This document shows positions 26,932-35,536 of a stretch of 64,000 nucleotides of DNA, in pieces. The stretch comes from Methylobacterium sp. J-070. Its GTDB lineage: Bacteria; Pseudomonadota; Alphaproteobacteria; Rhizobiales; Beijerinckiaceae. The stretch lies in assembly GCF_022829385.1 (NCBI RefSeq), contig NZ_JAKSXX010000142.1:1-64000 (forward strand), written 5' to 3'. The position numbers and the translations under genes were made by a program. How positions within the stretch are numbered: position 1 is the stretch's first letter; every line of letters starts with the position of its first letter. A model generated the notes under the pieces. That model searched no databases. It had not been told where the DNA came from and saw only the letters and a program-made list of their open reading frames with translations.

Positions 26932-29463
26932 TCACCGCAAGGCTCTCGTTCGATGCCCAGCCAAATCAAGCGGACGCGTTGCACGGGCAAAGTCAGCCCA
27001 TGGATCCGGCTTCAACGCGGCGAGGCGACCCGGCACGCTCGCGACGCTGAAGCGTGCGCCGGAGCCGAGCGCGGGAAGTTCGTTCCAGCTGACGGGGACT
27101 GACACAGGCGCTCCGGCCCGAGCACGGGTCGAGAAGGCAGACACGGCAGTCGCACCGCGCTGATTGCGCAGGTAGTCGACGAAGATCCGCCCGTCTCGAG
27201 CTGCCTTCGAGACGGTCGCAACGTAGCGCTCAGGTGAGTCCTTGGCCATCGCAGAGGCGAGGCGCTTCGTGAAGGCCTTGGCCTCGGTCCAGGTTGCCTG
27301 CGGCTTAAGGGGGGCGACGACGTGAACACCTTTGCCACCCGTGGTTTTGACGAAGGCCGCAAACCCCAAACGGTCGAGCCGCTCGCGGACCTCAAGCGCG
27401 CCAGCCACGAGATCGCCCCATCTGACACCCTCGCCGGGATCCAGGTCGAAGACCAAGCGGTCTGGCCGATCCGGATCGGCGGCCTTTGCGCCCCAGGGAT
27501 GGATCTCGAGAACACTCGCCTGCACCAAGGCGAGGAGACCGTCGCCATCGCGGACCACCACCGCCTGTTCGGAGCCGGCCCCTACGAGATGCAGGTGCCG
27601 GTCATCCATCCCGGCCCAGCCATGCTTCTGGTAGAAACACGAGCCGACGCCGTCGGGGCATCGAACGAGCGACAGCGGTCGGTCGACCACGTGGGGCAGA
27701 ATGTGCTCGGCGACCTCGGCGTAGTAGGCGGCTAGGCCTTCCTTCGTCAGCCCGACATCGTCCCACAGCACGCGATCGGGATGTGTCAGCCTCACGCCAT
27801 CGCTCGGTGCGCTCTTCACTTGTGAGTTCGGTGCGTCGGGCTTCGCGCGCTTCACCGCTGCCTCCCGGACGACCTCGTGCGGCTGCACGTCCGGCCGGAG
27901 CGCCTTGAACGAAGCGTGCCGCAGCTGGTCGTCGGCTGTCCAGCCTCGGAATGTCACCTCGCAGACGAGCTGCGGCTCGACCCATCTCGCATTGCGCCGC
28001 GCGAGCGGGGGCAGCTCTTCGCTGAAGGGCGAAGCCTTGAGCCGCAACGGGTCGAGTTGCGTCCACAGATCGCGCGCAGCCGCATTGCTGAACCCGGTCC
28101 CGACCCGTCCCACGTGCACGAGGCTCTCGCCCTCATACGATCCGAGAATCAGCGAACCGACGGAGCGGGCCGCCGAGGTCGAGGGCATGTAGCCCGCGAT
28201 GACGAACTCCTCGGAATGGGTGCACTTCACCTTGCGCCACAGATCACTTCGCCCTGAGCGGTAGGCCGCATCCGCGCGCTTGGCGACGATGCCCTCCAGC
28301 CCAAGCTTGCAGGCGTGGCGAGCCATGGCCGCGCCGTCCTCGACGAGATGCTCGCTGAACCGGATGCGGCTGTCTGGACCTGCGTCGTCGAGGCTCTGCA
28401 GCAGCAGGTCCTTGCGCTCGATCAGCGGCAGAGCGCGCAGATCCTTCCCATCCAGGTAGAGCAGATCGAAGGCGTAGAAGACCGCCCGCCCGATCTCGCC
28501 CGAGGTGAGCGCCTGCTGCAGCGCTGAGAAGCTCGACACGCCGCTCTCCGTCTCAGCGACGATCTCCCCGTCGATCAGAGCGGAGGGCAGCTTCAGTGCC
28601 TTGAGCGCCGCCGCGACCGGTTTGAACTTGGCCGTCCAGTCGAGGCCCGAGCGCGTCAGAAGCTTGACGGAGCCGCCGTCGATGCGTGCCTGCATCCGGT
28701 AGCCGTCGTGCTTGATCTCGTACAGCCAACCATCGCCGGACGGCGCGGCGTCGACCAAGGTCGCCAGCGCCGGCTCTACGAAGGGCGGGAGGATCGCCTT
28801 GCGCGCACGCGTGGACCGGTTTGTCGCCCCCTTCGTGGTCCGGCTGGCCGCGACGTGTGCACGAGCTTCGTGATCGGCCCTGACTGGTCCGCCTGACGCG
28901 AGGTCACGGTTGGTGCGGCCCGAGAGGACCGAGGTGTCGTGTTCCGTGAGAATGTCTGCGTCGCCCTTCACACGCGCATGCTCGTCCTCGGCCTTCAGCA
29001 GCAGCCACGGCTCCTTCTTCTCGCTACCGCGGCCTTTCATCCGCACGAGATGCCAGCGGCCCTTGAGCCGCTGACCGTGGAGGACGAACTCGACGTGACC
29101 CTTCGCCAATCCGGCCGCGAGGTCCCCGACCGGTTCCCAGTGTCCGGTGTCCCAGACGATCATGGTGCCGCCGCCGTACTGGCCCTTCGGGATCGCACCC
29201 TCCCAGCGCAGGTAATCGAGGGGATGGTCCTCCGTCTGGACCGCCAGGCGCTTGTCGGCGGGCACCAGGCTCGGTCCACGCGTCACCGCCCAGCTCTTCA
29301 GCACGCCGTCGCTCTCGAGCCGCAGATCGTAGTGCAGGCGTGTCGCATCGTGCTTCTGCACCACGAAGCGGGCCTTCTTGGCCTTCCGGCCACGCCGCGC
29401 CAGTGGCTCGGGAGAGACCTCAAAATCCCGCTTGGCGCGATAGGGTTCGAGGAGCTTGACCAT
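26932..29463 (-). CDS. ligD: Multifunctional NHEJ DNA ligase LigD (PE-LIG-POL)
   Basis: An 843-residue ATP-dependent ligase for non-homologous end joining, close to the 840 residues of Pseudomonas LigD with the same domain order. The 3'-phosphoesterase domain (about 30-190) has KHDATRLHYDLRLE, including H44. The ligase domain has the adenylated K251 in YEIKHDGYRM, followed by the LIDGEIVA and EGIVAKRADAAYRSGRS motifs. The C-terminal primase-polymerase domain has the metal-binding FDLDPGEG and the KTTGGKGVHV segment. The start at 29463 (MVKLLEPYRAKRDF) matches the family; the upstream extension to 29550 does not. Divergent from ku. Confidence 0.96.
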   Translation of the reverse strand: MVKLLEPYRAKRDFEVSPEPLARRGRKAKKARFVVQKHDATRLHYDLRLESDGVLKSWAVTRGPSLVPADKRLAVQTEDHPLDYLRWEGAIPKGQYGGGTMIVWDTGHWEPVGDLAAGLAKGHVEFVLHGQRLKGRWHLVRMKGRGSEKKEPWLLLKAEDEHARVKGDADILTEHDTSVLSGRTNRDLASGGPVRADHEARAHVAASRTTKGATNRSTRARKAILPPFVEPALATLVDAAPSGDGWLYEIKHDGYRMQARIDGGSVKLLTRSGLDWTAKFKPVAAALKALKLPSALIDGEIVAETESGVSSFSALQQALTSGEIGRAVFYAFDLLYLDGKDLRALPLIERKDLLLQSLDDAGPDSRIRFSEHLVEDGAAMARHACKLGLEGIVAKRADAAYRSGRSDLWRKVKCTHSEEFVIAGYMPSTSAARSVGSLILGSYEGESLVHVGRVGTGFSNAAARDLWTQLDPLRLKASPFSEELPPLARRNARWVEPQLVCEVTFRGWTADDQLRHASFKALRPDVQPHEVVREAAVKRAKPDAPNSQVKSAPSDGVRLTHPDRVLWDDVGLTKEGLAAYYAEVAEHILPHVVDRPLSLVRCPDGVGSCFYQKHGWAGMDDRHLHLVGAGSEQAVVVRDGDGLLALVQASVLEIHPWGAKAADPDRPDRLVFDLDPGEGVRWGDLVAGALEVRERLDRLGFAAFVKTTGGKGVHVVAPLKPQATWTEAKAFTKRLASAMAKDSPERYVATVSKAARDGRIFVDYLRNQRGATAVSAFSTRARAGAPVSVPVSWNELPALGSGARFSVASVPGRLAALKPDPWADFARATRPLDLAGHRTRALR

Positions 29464-29542
29464 AGCTTTCGGCAACGGCGACGCTCGCCCCGGGGTTCCG
29501 ACAGAAGTTCCGTAATCACTCTGATCACCCAGCATTCGTAAG

Positions 29543-29551
29543 TTATCCACA
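29543..29551 (+). promoter_or_regulatory. Perfect DnaA box in the ligD/ku intergenic region
   Basis: TTATCCACA matches the strict DnaA-box consensus (TTATNCACA). It lies 80 bp upstream of the ligD start and 118 bp upstream of the preferred ku start. A chance match of this AT-rich 9-mer is unlikely in DNA this GC-rich. DnaA might regulate one or both genes. Confidence 0.5.
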
Positions 29552-29570
29552 GGTGACGGGGCGGCGGAAC

Positions 29571-29637
29571 GAGTCGATCTGACTCCTCGTTGAGTCGACG
29601 AAATCGAGATCGACTCTGTTCAGATCCGACGAGACTC
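29571..29637. promoter_or_regulatory. Cluster of five GANTC (CcrM-type) sites with an inverted repeat
   Basis: GANTC sites start at 29571 (GAGTC), 29581 (GACTC), 29592 (GAGTC), 29612 (GACTC) and 29633 (GACTC). In addition GAGTCGATCT (29571-29580) and AGATCGACTC (29607-29616) are exact reverse complements. GANTC is the substrate of the alphaproteobacterial cell-cycle methylase CcrM, and methylated sites in promoters recruit GcrA. The cluster lies directly upstream of ku. Confidence 0.6.
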
Positions 29638-29668
29638 GTGAACACCTGAGTGAATGTTGGAGGCGGCA

Positions 29669-30568
29669 GTGGCGGCTCGTGCCAATTGGAAAGGTCATCT
29701 GCGACTTTCCCTCGTCTCGTGTGCGGTCGGGCTGTATCCGGCGGTGAGCTCCTCGAGTGATCTCAAGTGTCACACGATCAATCGTGAGACCGGCAACCGG
29801 ATCAAGCAGCTCATCGTCGACGCGGTGACGGGCGAACCCGTTGATCGCGACGACCAGATCAAGGGCTGCGAGGTCGCCAAGGACGAACTCGTGCCGATCG
29901 AGGCCGACGAGCTCAGCGAGATCGCGCTGGAAAGCACGCACACGATCAACATCGAGGCGTTCTGCAAGCGCGAGGAAGTCGATGAGCGCTACCTCGACAG
30001 GCCGTACTATCTCGCCGCCGAGGACAAGGTCTCGCGCGAGGCTTTTGCGGTGATCCGCGACGCGATGAATAAGAAGGGCATGGCCGGCCTCGGACGGCTC
30101 GTCATCTACAAGCGCGAGCGGGTTGTTCTGCTCGAACCCTACGGCAAAGGCCTGCTGGCGACGCTGTTGCGCTACCAGGACGAGATCCGGTCCCCGACGG
30201 CGTACTTCGAGGACATGCCTGACGGCAAGCCCACGGACGAGATGCGCGCGTTGGCTGAGGAGCTGATCTCCCGTGCGACGAAGAAGTTCGATCCCTCGAA
30301 GTTCGAGGACCGATACGAGGAGGCGCTAATCACTCTGGTCAAGAGCAAGGCGTCGAAGCCTGCGAAGGGCAAAGGACGCGCCAAGGCCGAAGCTCCGACC
30401 TCCGGCAACGTCGTCAACCTGATGGAAGCGCTCAAGCGGAGCATCGATACCGAAAAGTCGACCACGACAGCGAAGCCGTCGGCAAGAAAGCCTTCGGGCT
30501 CGGAACGAGCGGCCGGATCGAAGCAGACCGCACGCAAGCCCGCTTCCAAAGCCAGGAAGGCTGCATGA
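29669..30568 (+). CDS. ku: Ku DNA end-binding protein
   Basis: A 299-residue bacterial Ku homodimer subunit that binds double-strand ends and recruits LigD. The core starts ARANWKGHLRLSLVSCAVGL and includes CHTINRETGNRIK, MAGLGRLVIYKRERVVLLEP and DEIRSPTAYF. A Lys/Ala/Ser-rich basic C-terminal tail (about 230-299) is typical of DNA-binding extensions. The GTG at 29669 is chosen over the ATG at 29654 because GGAGG sits 5 bp upstream and the resulting N-terminus matches relatives (M-A-P-R-A-N-W-K-G). Its stop overlaps the next ORF by 4 bp. Confidence 0.96.
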   Translation: MAARANWKGHLRLSLVSCAVGLYPAVSSSSDLKCHTINRETGNRIKQLIVDAVTGEPVDRDDQIKGCEVAKDELVPIEADELSEIALESTHTINIEAFCKREEVDERYLDRPYYLAAEDKVSREAFAVIRDAMNKKGMAGLGRLVIYKRERVVLLEPYGKGLLATLLRYQDEIRSPTAYFEDMPDGKPTDEMRALAEELISRATKKFDPSKFEDRYEEALITLVKSKASKPAKGKGRAKAEAPTSGNVVNLMEALKRSIDTEKSTTTAKPSARKPSGSERAAGSKQTARKPASKARKAA

Positions 30569-30822
30569 GAGCGAAGCTGCGATATCGGCCGCTCGCCCTG
30601 GTTCTGTCGCATGGGGCCGAGCAGCGAGACCGTGACTGCCTTCTTCTGAGCGAGAAGGGTTACGATGTTCTCGGATTTGCCGACGCCGAGAGTGCGGTGG
30701 CATGGCTCGAGGAGGAGACCCCCGCAGTCGCGATCGTTGAACAGGTAGCAGACCTTCGCGAGCAGGCCGTCCTTAAAACGCTCGCAGGACGCGGTGTGTT
30801 GCTGCGCTCGGCAGATAAATAG
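30565..30822 (+). CDS. Receiver-like small protein translationally coupled to ku
   Basis: An 85-residue ORF whose ATG overlaps the ku stop (ATGA). The pattern LALVLSHGAEQRDRDCLLLS, then EKGYDVLGFADAESAVAWLE and PAVAIVEQV, follows the first half of a CheY-like receiver (beta1, helix 1, beta2, helix 2, beta3). The acidic pair is missing and the phospho-acceptor position reads VEQ rather than a normal D. It ends before the lysine region is clear. A degenerate pseudo-receiver is my reading; no function can be assigned. Coupling suggests a role with Ku or co-regulation. Confidence 0.6.
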   Translation: MRAKLRYRPLALVLSHGAEQRDRDCLLLSEKGYDVLGFADAESAVAWLEEETPAVAIVEQVADLREQAVLKTLAGRGVLLRSADK

Positions 30823-31086
30823 CCTGAGAGGCAATACTGCGCGGAAGCGCTCTTGGTCAAAATCTCACGATCCGTACCCCATGCGAAGGACTGCAAACGG
30901 TGGTGAGCGGACTTCGGCCCTATGGCCGGAACCGGACGTTCAATCCAGTAGCGGTTGGTGTGATTTGGGTGCACCTATAGCAGACCGCCATTTGCGCATG
31001 CTCGCGACCGGTGAGCGCGCGCATCGCATCCGGGCGGTCCTTGTCGGCGTCGAGTGATCCAGCATGAGAAATGAGGAGAGCGGTGG

Positions 31087-31575
31087 TTATGTTTTGTCCG
31101 GCTCTGTAGTGGGGGCGGCAACAGCTCCCATGCCGCTGCTTATCTCTGTCCCTGTATGAGGCGGTACACCGACCGGCAGTACGGGAGCGGCGGAGAGTTC
31201 CTCCTGGATCTTTGCGAGGCCAGCTTCCACCTCGTGAATGAGGTCTTCAAAGTTGTACGGCTTGCGAAGCAGGCGTGTGCCCGGCGGCAACTCGGGGTAG
31301 AGATCCGCTCCGGCTCCTGAGGTGACAACGATGCCAACCTTTGGCCAACGGTGATGAACGAGGTGAGCGAGGGCAACGCCGCCGCCCATGATGTTCCGCC
31401 CTGTGATCAGCATGCGCACCGCGGAATTTTCCTCGAGTACTACCAACGCCTCAACAGCTGTGCGCACCTCTATAGTCCGGAGGCCTGCCTCGGACAGCAT
31501 TTCGGAAGTGAGCATACGCAGGAGCGGGATCGCTTCCGCGACGAGGAGGGCAACAGGTCTGCTCTCGACGATCAC
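31087..31575 (-). CDS. Degenerate response-regulator receiver protein
   Basis: A 162-residue receiver-fold protein: VALLVAEAIPLLRMLTSEML (beta1/helix 1), RMLITGRNIMGGG (beta3 loop), VGIVVTSGAGA (beta4) and RLLRKPYNFEDLIHEVE (K105, helix 5). The acidic pocket is reduced (AE in place of DD/ED), and the phospho-acceptor position is G59 in LITGR where LITD is expected. Phosphorylation by the standard mechanism is therefore unlikely. The tail (about 130-162) is Pro/Thr-rich and unstructured. It probably acts by binding rather than by phosphotransfer. Confidence 0.8.
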   Translation of the reverse strand: MIVESRPVALLVAEAIPLLRMLTSEMLSEAGLRTIEVRTAVEALVVLEENSAVRMLITGRNIMGGGVALAHLVHHRWPKVGIVVTSGAGADLYPELPPGTRLLRKPYNFEDLIHEVEAGLAKIQEELSAAPVLPVGVPPHTGTEISSGMGAVAAPTTEPDKT

Positions 31576-31756
31576 CGGGCCTACTCCTGACTCCAGACTT
31601 ACAGTCGTCAGGACGAGGAGCCTCGGAGCACTCCGGCATGGCGATGTCGCCGCTCCATTAAATTCGGAGCCAACGGGTATACTATGGCACCAAGTGTGGA
31701 ATGCCTAATCCCGCAGCGGCCCATCGCGAGGGTGCGCACGGTATGGTTTGGGTATG

Positions 31757-32944
31757 CTAAAACAGACTGGCTACGCTCCAGACGCGTTGTGGATTGGCTA
31801 AACCACGCAGTCTAACAGTCCCAACCTCTTCAAGCGGGCGACCGCAACGTGCGGCGAAGGCGTCCGAAATTAGCAGTGCGCGTCCGAGTGCCTCGCACTG
31901 TCCCTCGATCCGGCTCGCTTCGTTGACCGCCCGGCCGATGACCGTGAAATCGAGCCGCCGATCGCTGCCGACGTTTCCATAGACGACTTCACCAAAATGC
32001 AGAACCAAGTCGGCTGCGAGTTCCGGCAGGTTGGCCGTCTGGCGACGCGCATTGAGGGCGGTATTGGCGTGCAGCGCATCCGTGGCGGCGTCCAGGGCAT
32101 CGTCACAAACTGAGCAGGGTCGCGCAGCAGGATCTTGGATCGGGAAGATCGCCAGGAAACCGTCCCCGACAAACTTCAGGATCTCGCCACCGCGTTCGGT
32201 CACGGGCTTTCCAAGCGCGTCGAAGTGCTCGTCCAACCAGCCGACGACCGCCAGCGGATCGTTACGGTCGGTCAGCGTTGTGAAGCCGCGCAAGTCCATG
32301 AACAGGATCGCCGCCGGAACAGTACGACCTTGTCCACGCCGGATTTGCCCTTCAAGTACACGTGCACCGGTCGTGCGCCCGACGTAGATGCTCAGCACTT
32401 CGCGCAGCGTTTGTGACAGATTGAGCTTGGCCATGGCCAGACCGAGCGCGGGCCGCAGCGCTTCGATGGCGGCGAGATCGGCTTCCGTGAAGCCGGAGGC
32501 ATGCTGCGTAGCGAATGAGATCATCCCGCCAGTCAGGGCGGTGCCCGGCGCAAAGGCGAACCGATGCAAGACGTAATCTGCCCCTCCCTGCGCACGGAGT
32601 TCATGCAGGAGGGGTAGATCATTATCGGTCCGCAGCGCGTCGAGCCGCCAGCGTCCGATATTCTCACCGCGTTGAACGAGGGTTTGGATTGGGCTGCGCT
32701 GAAACGCGGCTTCCCGCACGGGGCCGTGTGGATCCGGTCTCCAAGCCGAGACCCCTTGCCCCGTATACCAATGAAGGCTGAACGCACGGGTGCTCGGGTC
32801 GAGGGTCATCGTGCCGAGGCTGACCCGCCAGAGCGGCAAGTCCATGGCGACCAGTGCCCGGCACGTACCGTCGAGCAAGCCGTGCCAGTCGTCACTGCCC
32901 GTGGCGTGCTCGATGATCCATCGCGAGAGGGCGGATACATTCAT
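31757..32944 (-). CDS. Class III adenylate/guanylate cyclase with N-terminal sensor region
   Basis: A 395-residue protein. Residues 1-200 form a GAF-like sensor region of the adenylate-cyclase CyaB/Cya1 type found in rhizobia (DDWHGLLDGTCRALVAMDLP). Residues 205-395 form the cyclase domain with both metal aspartates, D217 (LFMDLRGFT) and D261 (KFVGDGFLAIF), and the transition-state region GRAVNEASRIEGQCE. The catalytic set looks complete, so the product is probably cAMP. No membrane segments. It stands alone between short intergenic regions. Confidence 0.9.
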   Translation of the reverse strand: MNVSALSRWIIEHATGSDDWHGLLDGTCRALVAMDLPLWRVSLGTMTLDPSTRAFSLHWYTGQGVSAWRPDPHGPVREAAFQRSPIQTLVQRGENIGRWRLDALRTDNDLPLLHELRAQGGADYVLHRFAFAPGTALTGGMISFATQHASGFTEADLAAIEALRPALGLAMAKLNLSQTLREVLSIYVGRTTGARVLEGQIRRGQGRTVPAAILFMDLRGFTTLTDRNDPLAVVGWLDEHFDALGKPVTERGGEILKFVGDGFLAIFPIQDPAARPCSVCDDALDAATDALHANTALNARRQTANLPELAADLVLHFGEVVYGNVGSDRRLDFTVIGRAVNEASRIEGQCEALGRALLISDAFAARCGRPLEEVGTVRLRGLANPQRVWSVASLF

Positions 32945-33033
32945 GCGCGTCGGGCTCGCCGACGAATGGAATCAACCGTCGGCACTATAGTCTGTGCCAC
33001 GATTGTAGTTCGTCCGCCAGTCCGGCACTTCGT

Positions 33034-33726
33034 TCAGTGCCGATATTGAGCATACGTGTCGGATACCCAATGCAAGACCGGATGAGCGTGCCAACGTTCA
33101 AAGGCGTGTTCCATGTCAGGCGGAAGGCAAATCTGTCGGTGGAGGGGTAGAGCATCCGGCCGCGCTAGAGGTGCTAAGATGCTGGCCGCCGTAATCGAAT
33201 TTCTTCCGAAATCGTCGCGGCTTAGCGGGCCGCCGTTTGCGAGTAGAGTATCCGCCCAATCGAGTTCATCATCGATACGGCGCTCAAGCTCGGGCAGACG
33301 CGTCGGTTGTATGGCCATGTGAGCGGCCATCGCATGCCGGATCACAGGCCAACCGATGCGGCCGAGAGCTGCTTGGACAGGTGAAACACCTTGAAGCAGT
33401 ACGTCTCGAACACCGGAGCGCGGGTCGTGAAGCGTGCCCGAGTAGAAATACTCGCGGATGAGAGGGCCGATCACGGTTTCAAAGCGGTGCTCCAAGGAAG
33501 CATCGCCGCCGTCGAGACGCGCCCAGGTCAGGATGGCACCACTTCCTTGCACAACGCCATTGTCAGTGGCGAGGATCGGGAGGCAGGTGTCTTTTGCCAA
33601 ACGACGAGCGAGGGGGACATGCAAGCCGGGCATCCATGCACGCTCGTCGTACTGGATGCCTTGATGATCGAGGCCCCAACGCGCTCGCTCGCAGAAATGC
33701 GAGATCTTTATCACGTACAAGCGCAT
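33034..33726 (-). CDS. Glutathione S-transferase-like protein
   Basis: A 230-residue protein with an N-terminal thioredoxin-like fold. YVIKISHFCERARWGLDHQG matches the GST start with a Ser/Cys near the active site, and GVVQGSGAILTW is the glutathione-binding SNAIL/TRAIL-like segment. The helical C-terminal half is divergent. Local base composition is somewhat lower in GC than the flanking core genes, which may indicate acquisition. Substrate unknown. Confidence 0.8.
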   Translation of the reverse strand: MRLYVIKISHFCERARWGLDHQGIQYDERAWMPGLHVPLARRLAKDTCLPILATDNGVVQGSGAILTWARLDGGDASLEHRFETVIGPLIREYFYSGTLHDPRSGVRDVLLQGVSPVQAALGRIGWPVIRHAMAAHMAIQPTRLPELERRIDDELDWADTLLANGGPLSRDDFGRNSITAASILAPLARPDALPLHRQICLPPDMEHAFERWHAHPVLHWVSDTYAQYRH

Positions 33727-33810
33727 AGTCGCCTCCCGCCCCGAATACGTGGGTCAAGACTGATATATGCAATTCAACTGGATGCCGTACGTGTGATTTG
33801 GCACGATATA

Positions 33811-34170
33811 TTAGTCTAGAAGCCGATCGAATAAAGTATTTTTACTGAGTGGCCGCGCGTGCCTGCGCGCAACGTAGGTCGGTTTAGGTATGGCCTGAGC
33901 GAACCGTAGCCACCGGTCTGTTTGGATGTTCATTGCGAGCATCCAACACGAACTTTCTCGAGCGAACCAATCATAGCAGACCAGCAAGCCGGAATGTCCC
34001 GCAGCAGGCATTGTGAAAGCCTGCTCGGGGTCGGATGCGGTCCTTAGCAGCGCTCGGTCAGTCGCGAACCGCGCTCGATCGCCGAGATCTCGATCCCTGT
34101 ATTCGATAGGCGAATTTGCATACATCGGTGATCGTCTTGGTATAGCTTGGTTATCACGCACAGTGATCAT
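33811..34170 (-). CDS. Hypothetical protein in a less GC-rich patch
   Basis: A 119-residue ORF (MITVRDNQAIPRRSPMYANS at the start, SGLLVCYDWFARESSCWMLA in the middle). The composition, with Tyr, Trp and Cys in the middle and a basic end, is protein-like, but no domain is recognised. The start is uncertain: in-frame ATGs also lie at 34284 and 34125. The surrounding 33.7-34.3 kb is richer in A/T than the window as a whole. Confidence 0.4.
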   Translation of the reverse strand: MITVRDNQAIPRRSPMYANSPIEYRDRDLGDRARFATDRALLRTASDPEQAFTMPAAGHSGLLVCYDWFARESSCWMLAMNIQTDRWLRFAQAIPKPTYVARRHARPLSKNTLFDRLLD

Positions 34171-34552
34171 GCGACGTGAACCGATGCGGCAAAAATGCTT
34201 GTTCGAGATCGCTCGCTTGATCCTGCTGCTTCGGCAATCTTCGCCCGCGCTTGTCTGAATAATCCGGCGATCACGGACAGCCACTCACGGTCGATCTTAT
34301 CGCAACCGTGGCCGGCCGTAGAGGGCGCAAGCCAACAATCCTTCGGATGGGACGGATCGTTCAGCAGCAGCGGGCGTTGGACTTGTTGCACTGCAGCATC
34401 CGCTGCGGATGCGAAAGGATACGGTCCCGATCCCGCGAGGGAGGGCCGCCACGGGTCTGCTCCGCAGGTCGTACATCCGTCCGCATAGGCTCCGTCGCGC
34501 CACGGTGATGGTCCGATCACAACGCGCCTTGCTCACCATCCAGGAGCCCACC
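34171..34552. other. Intergenic stretch without a supported gene
   Basis: Short overlapping ORFs occur on both strands, but none has a recognisable domain or a convincing ribosome site. The promoter of the alpha/beta hydrolase gene should be here. Confidence 0.4.
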
Positions 34553-35524
34553 ATGACGCAACGTTTCGACAGCCCAGCGTGGCTTGCTCCGACCGTGCTC
34601 GGATCAGCGGCAGCCCTCGCCGCATCGGCGTTCTACACGGCCGTGAAGACGCGGGACGCCGAGCACGAGACCCCACCGATCGGTGAGTTCATCACCGTCG
34701 ACGGGGTGCGGCTGCACTATGTCGAGCGCGGACGCGGACCGGCTCTCGTGTTGATCCACGGCAACGGCATGATGATCCAGGATTTCCTGGTCAGCGGCAT
34801 CGTCGACGATCTCGCCAAGCGCTACCGGGTGATCATCATCGACCGGCCCGGCTACGGCTACAGCGACCGTCCGCGCGGGCTCTGGACGCCGCGCGCCCAC
34901 GCCACGCTGTTCCAGAAGGCGCTCCAGCAGCTCGGCGTTACGCAAGCCGTCGTGCTCGGTCACTCCTGGGGGGCGCTGGTCGCAGTTGCCCTCGCACTTC
35001 AGGCCCCGCAGCTCGTCCGGAGCCTCGTCCTGGCCTCCGGCTACTACTATCCGACGCTGCGCGCCGACGTCATGCTGTCCTCCCCGGTCGCGATCCCGGG
35101 CATCGGCGACCTGATGCGCCACACCGTGTCGCCCGTGCTTGGACGGCTCATGCAGCCCGCCCTGATCAAGGCCATGTTCGCGCCCGCCGCCGTCACGGAG
35201 CGCTTCGACCGCGAGTTCCCGAAGGCCATGATGCTGCGCCCGCTACAGCTGCGTGCCTCGGCGGAGGACGCCGTGCTGATGACGCCGGTCACGGTCGAGC
35301 TTGAGAAGCATTACCGCGACCTCAAGCTCCCGGTGGTGATCATCGCCGGCGGCGACGATCAGATCGCCGACGTCGACCGGCAGTCGAAGCGCCTGCACAG
35401 CGAGCTGCCCGACAGCGATCTCATCATCGTCCCCGGCATGGGCCACATGATCCAGCATCTCGCACCGGACGCGGTCGTCGCCGCGATCGACCGCGCAGCA
35501 CAGCCGGTCCGCGAAGCGGCGTGA
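34553..35524 (+). CDS. Alpha/beta hydrolase with N-terminal membrane anchor
   Basis: A 323-residue alpha/beta hydrolase. A hydrophobic N-terminal segment (about 10-28, APTVLGSAAALAASAFY) may be a signal anchor. The fold motifs are VLIHGNGMMIQDF (oxyanion region), the nucleophile elbow GHSWG, DDQIAD (acid), and GMGHMIQH (catalytic His). The ATG at 34553 follows AGGAG with 6-bp spacing, which decides against the longer ORF from 34409. Substrate unknown; esterase or haloperoxidase-like activity is possible. Confidence 0.9.
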   Translation: MTQRFDSPAWLAPTVLGSAAALAASAFYTAVKTRDAEHETPPIGEFITVDGVRLHYVERGRGPALVLIHGNGMMIQDFLVSGIVDDLAKRYRVIIIDRPGYGYSDRPRGLWTPRAHATLFQKALQQLGVTQAVVLGHSWGALVAVALALQAPQLVRSLVLASGYYYPTLRADVMLSSPVAIPGIGDLMRHTVSPVLGRLMQPALIKAMFAPAAVTERFDREFPKAMMLRPLQLRASAEDAVLMTPVTVELEKHYRDLKLPVVIIAGGDDQIADVDRQSKRLHSELPDSDLIIVPGMGHMIQHLAPDAVVAAIDRAAQPVREAA

Positions 35525-35536
35525 CAATCGGGTCGC

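Noticed and set aside
29543-29637. Possible replication origin at the ligD/ku intergenic region
   Set aside because: Only one DnaA box was found, there is no AT-rich unwinding region of useful size and no parAB, hemE or dnaA neighbour; promoter regulation is a better reading.
34167-34520. 117-codon minus-strand frame upstream of the alpha/beta hydrolase
   Set aside because: No domain, no good ribosome site, overlaps other short frames; kept only as part of an intergenic note.
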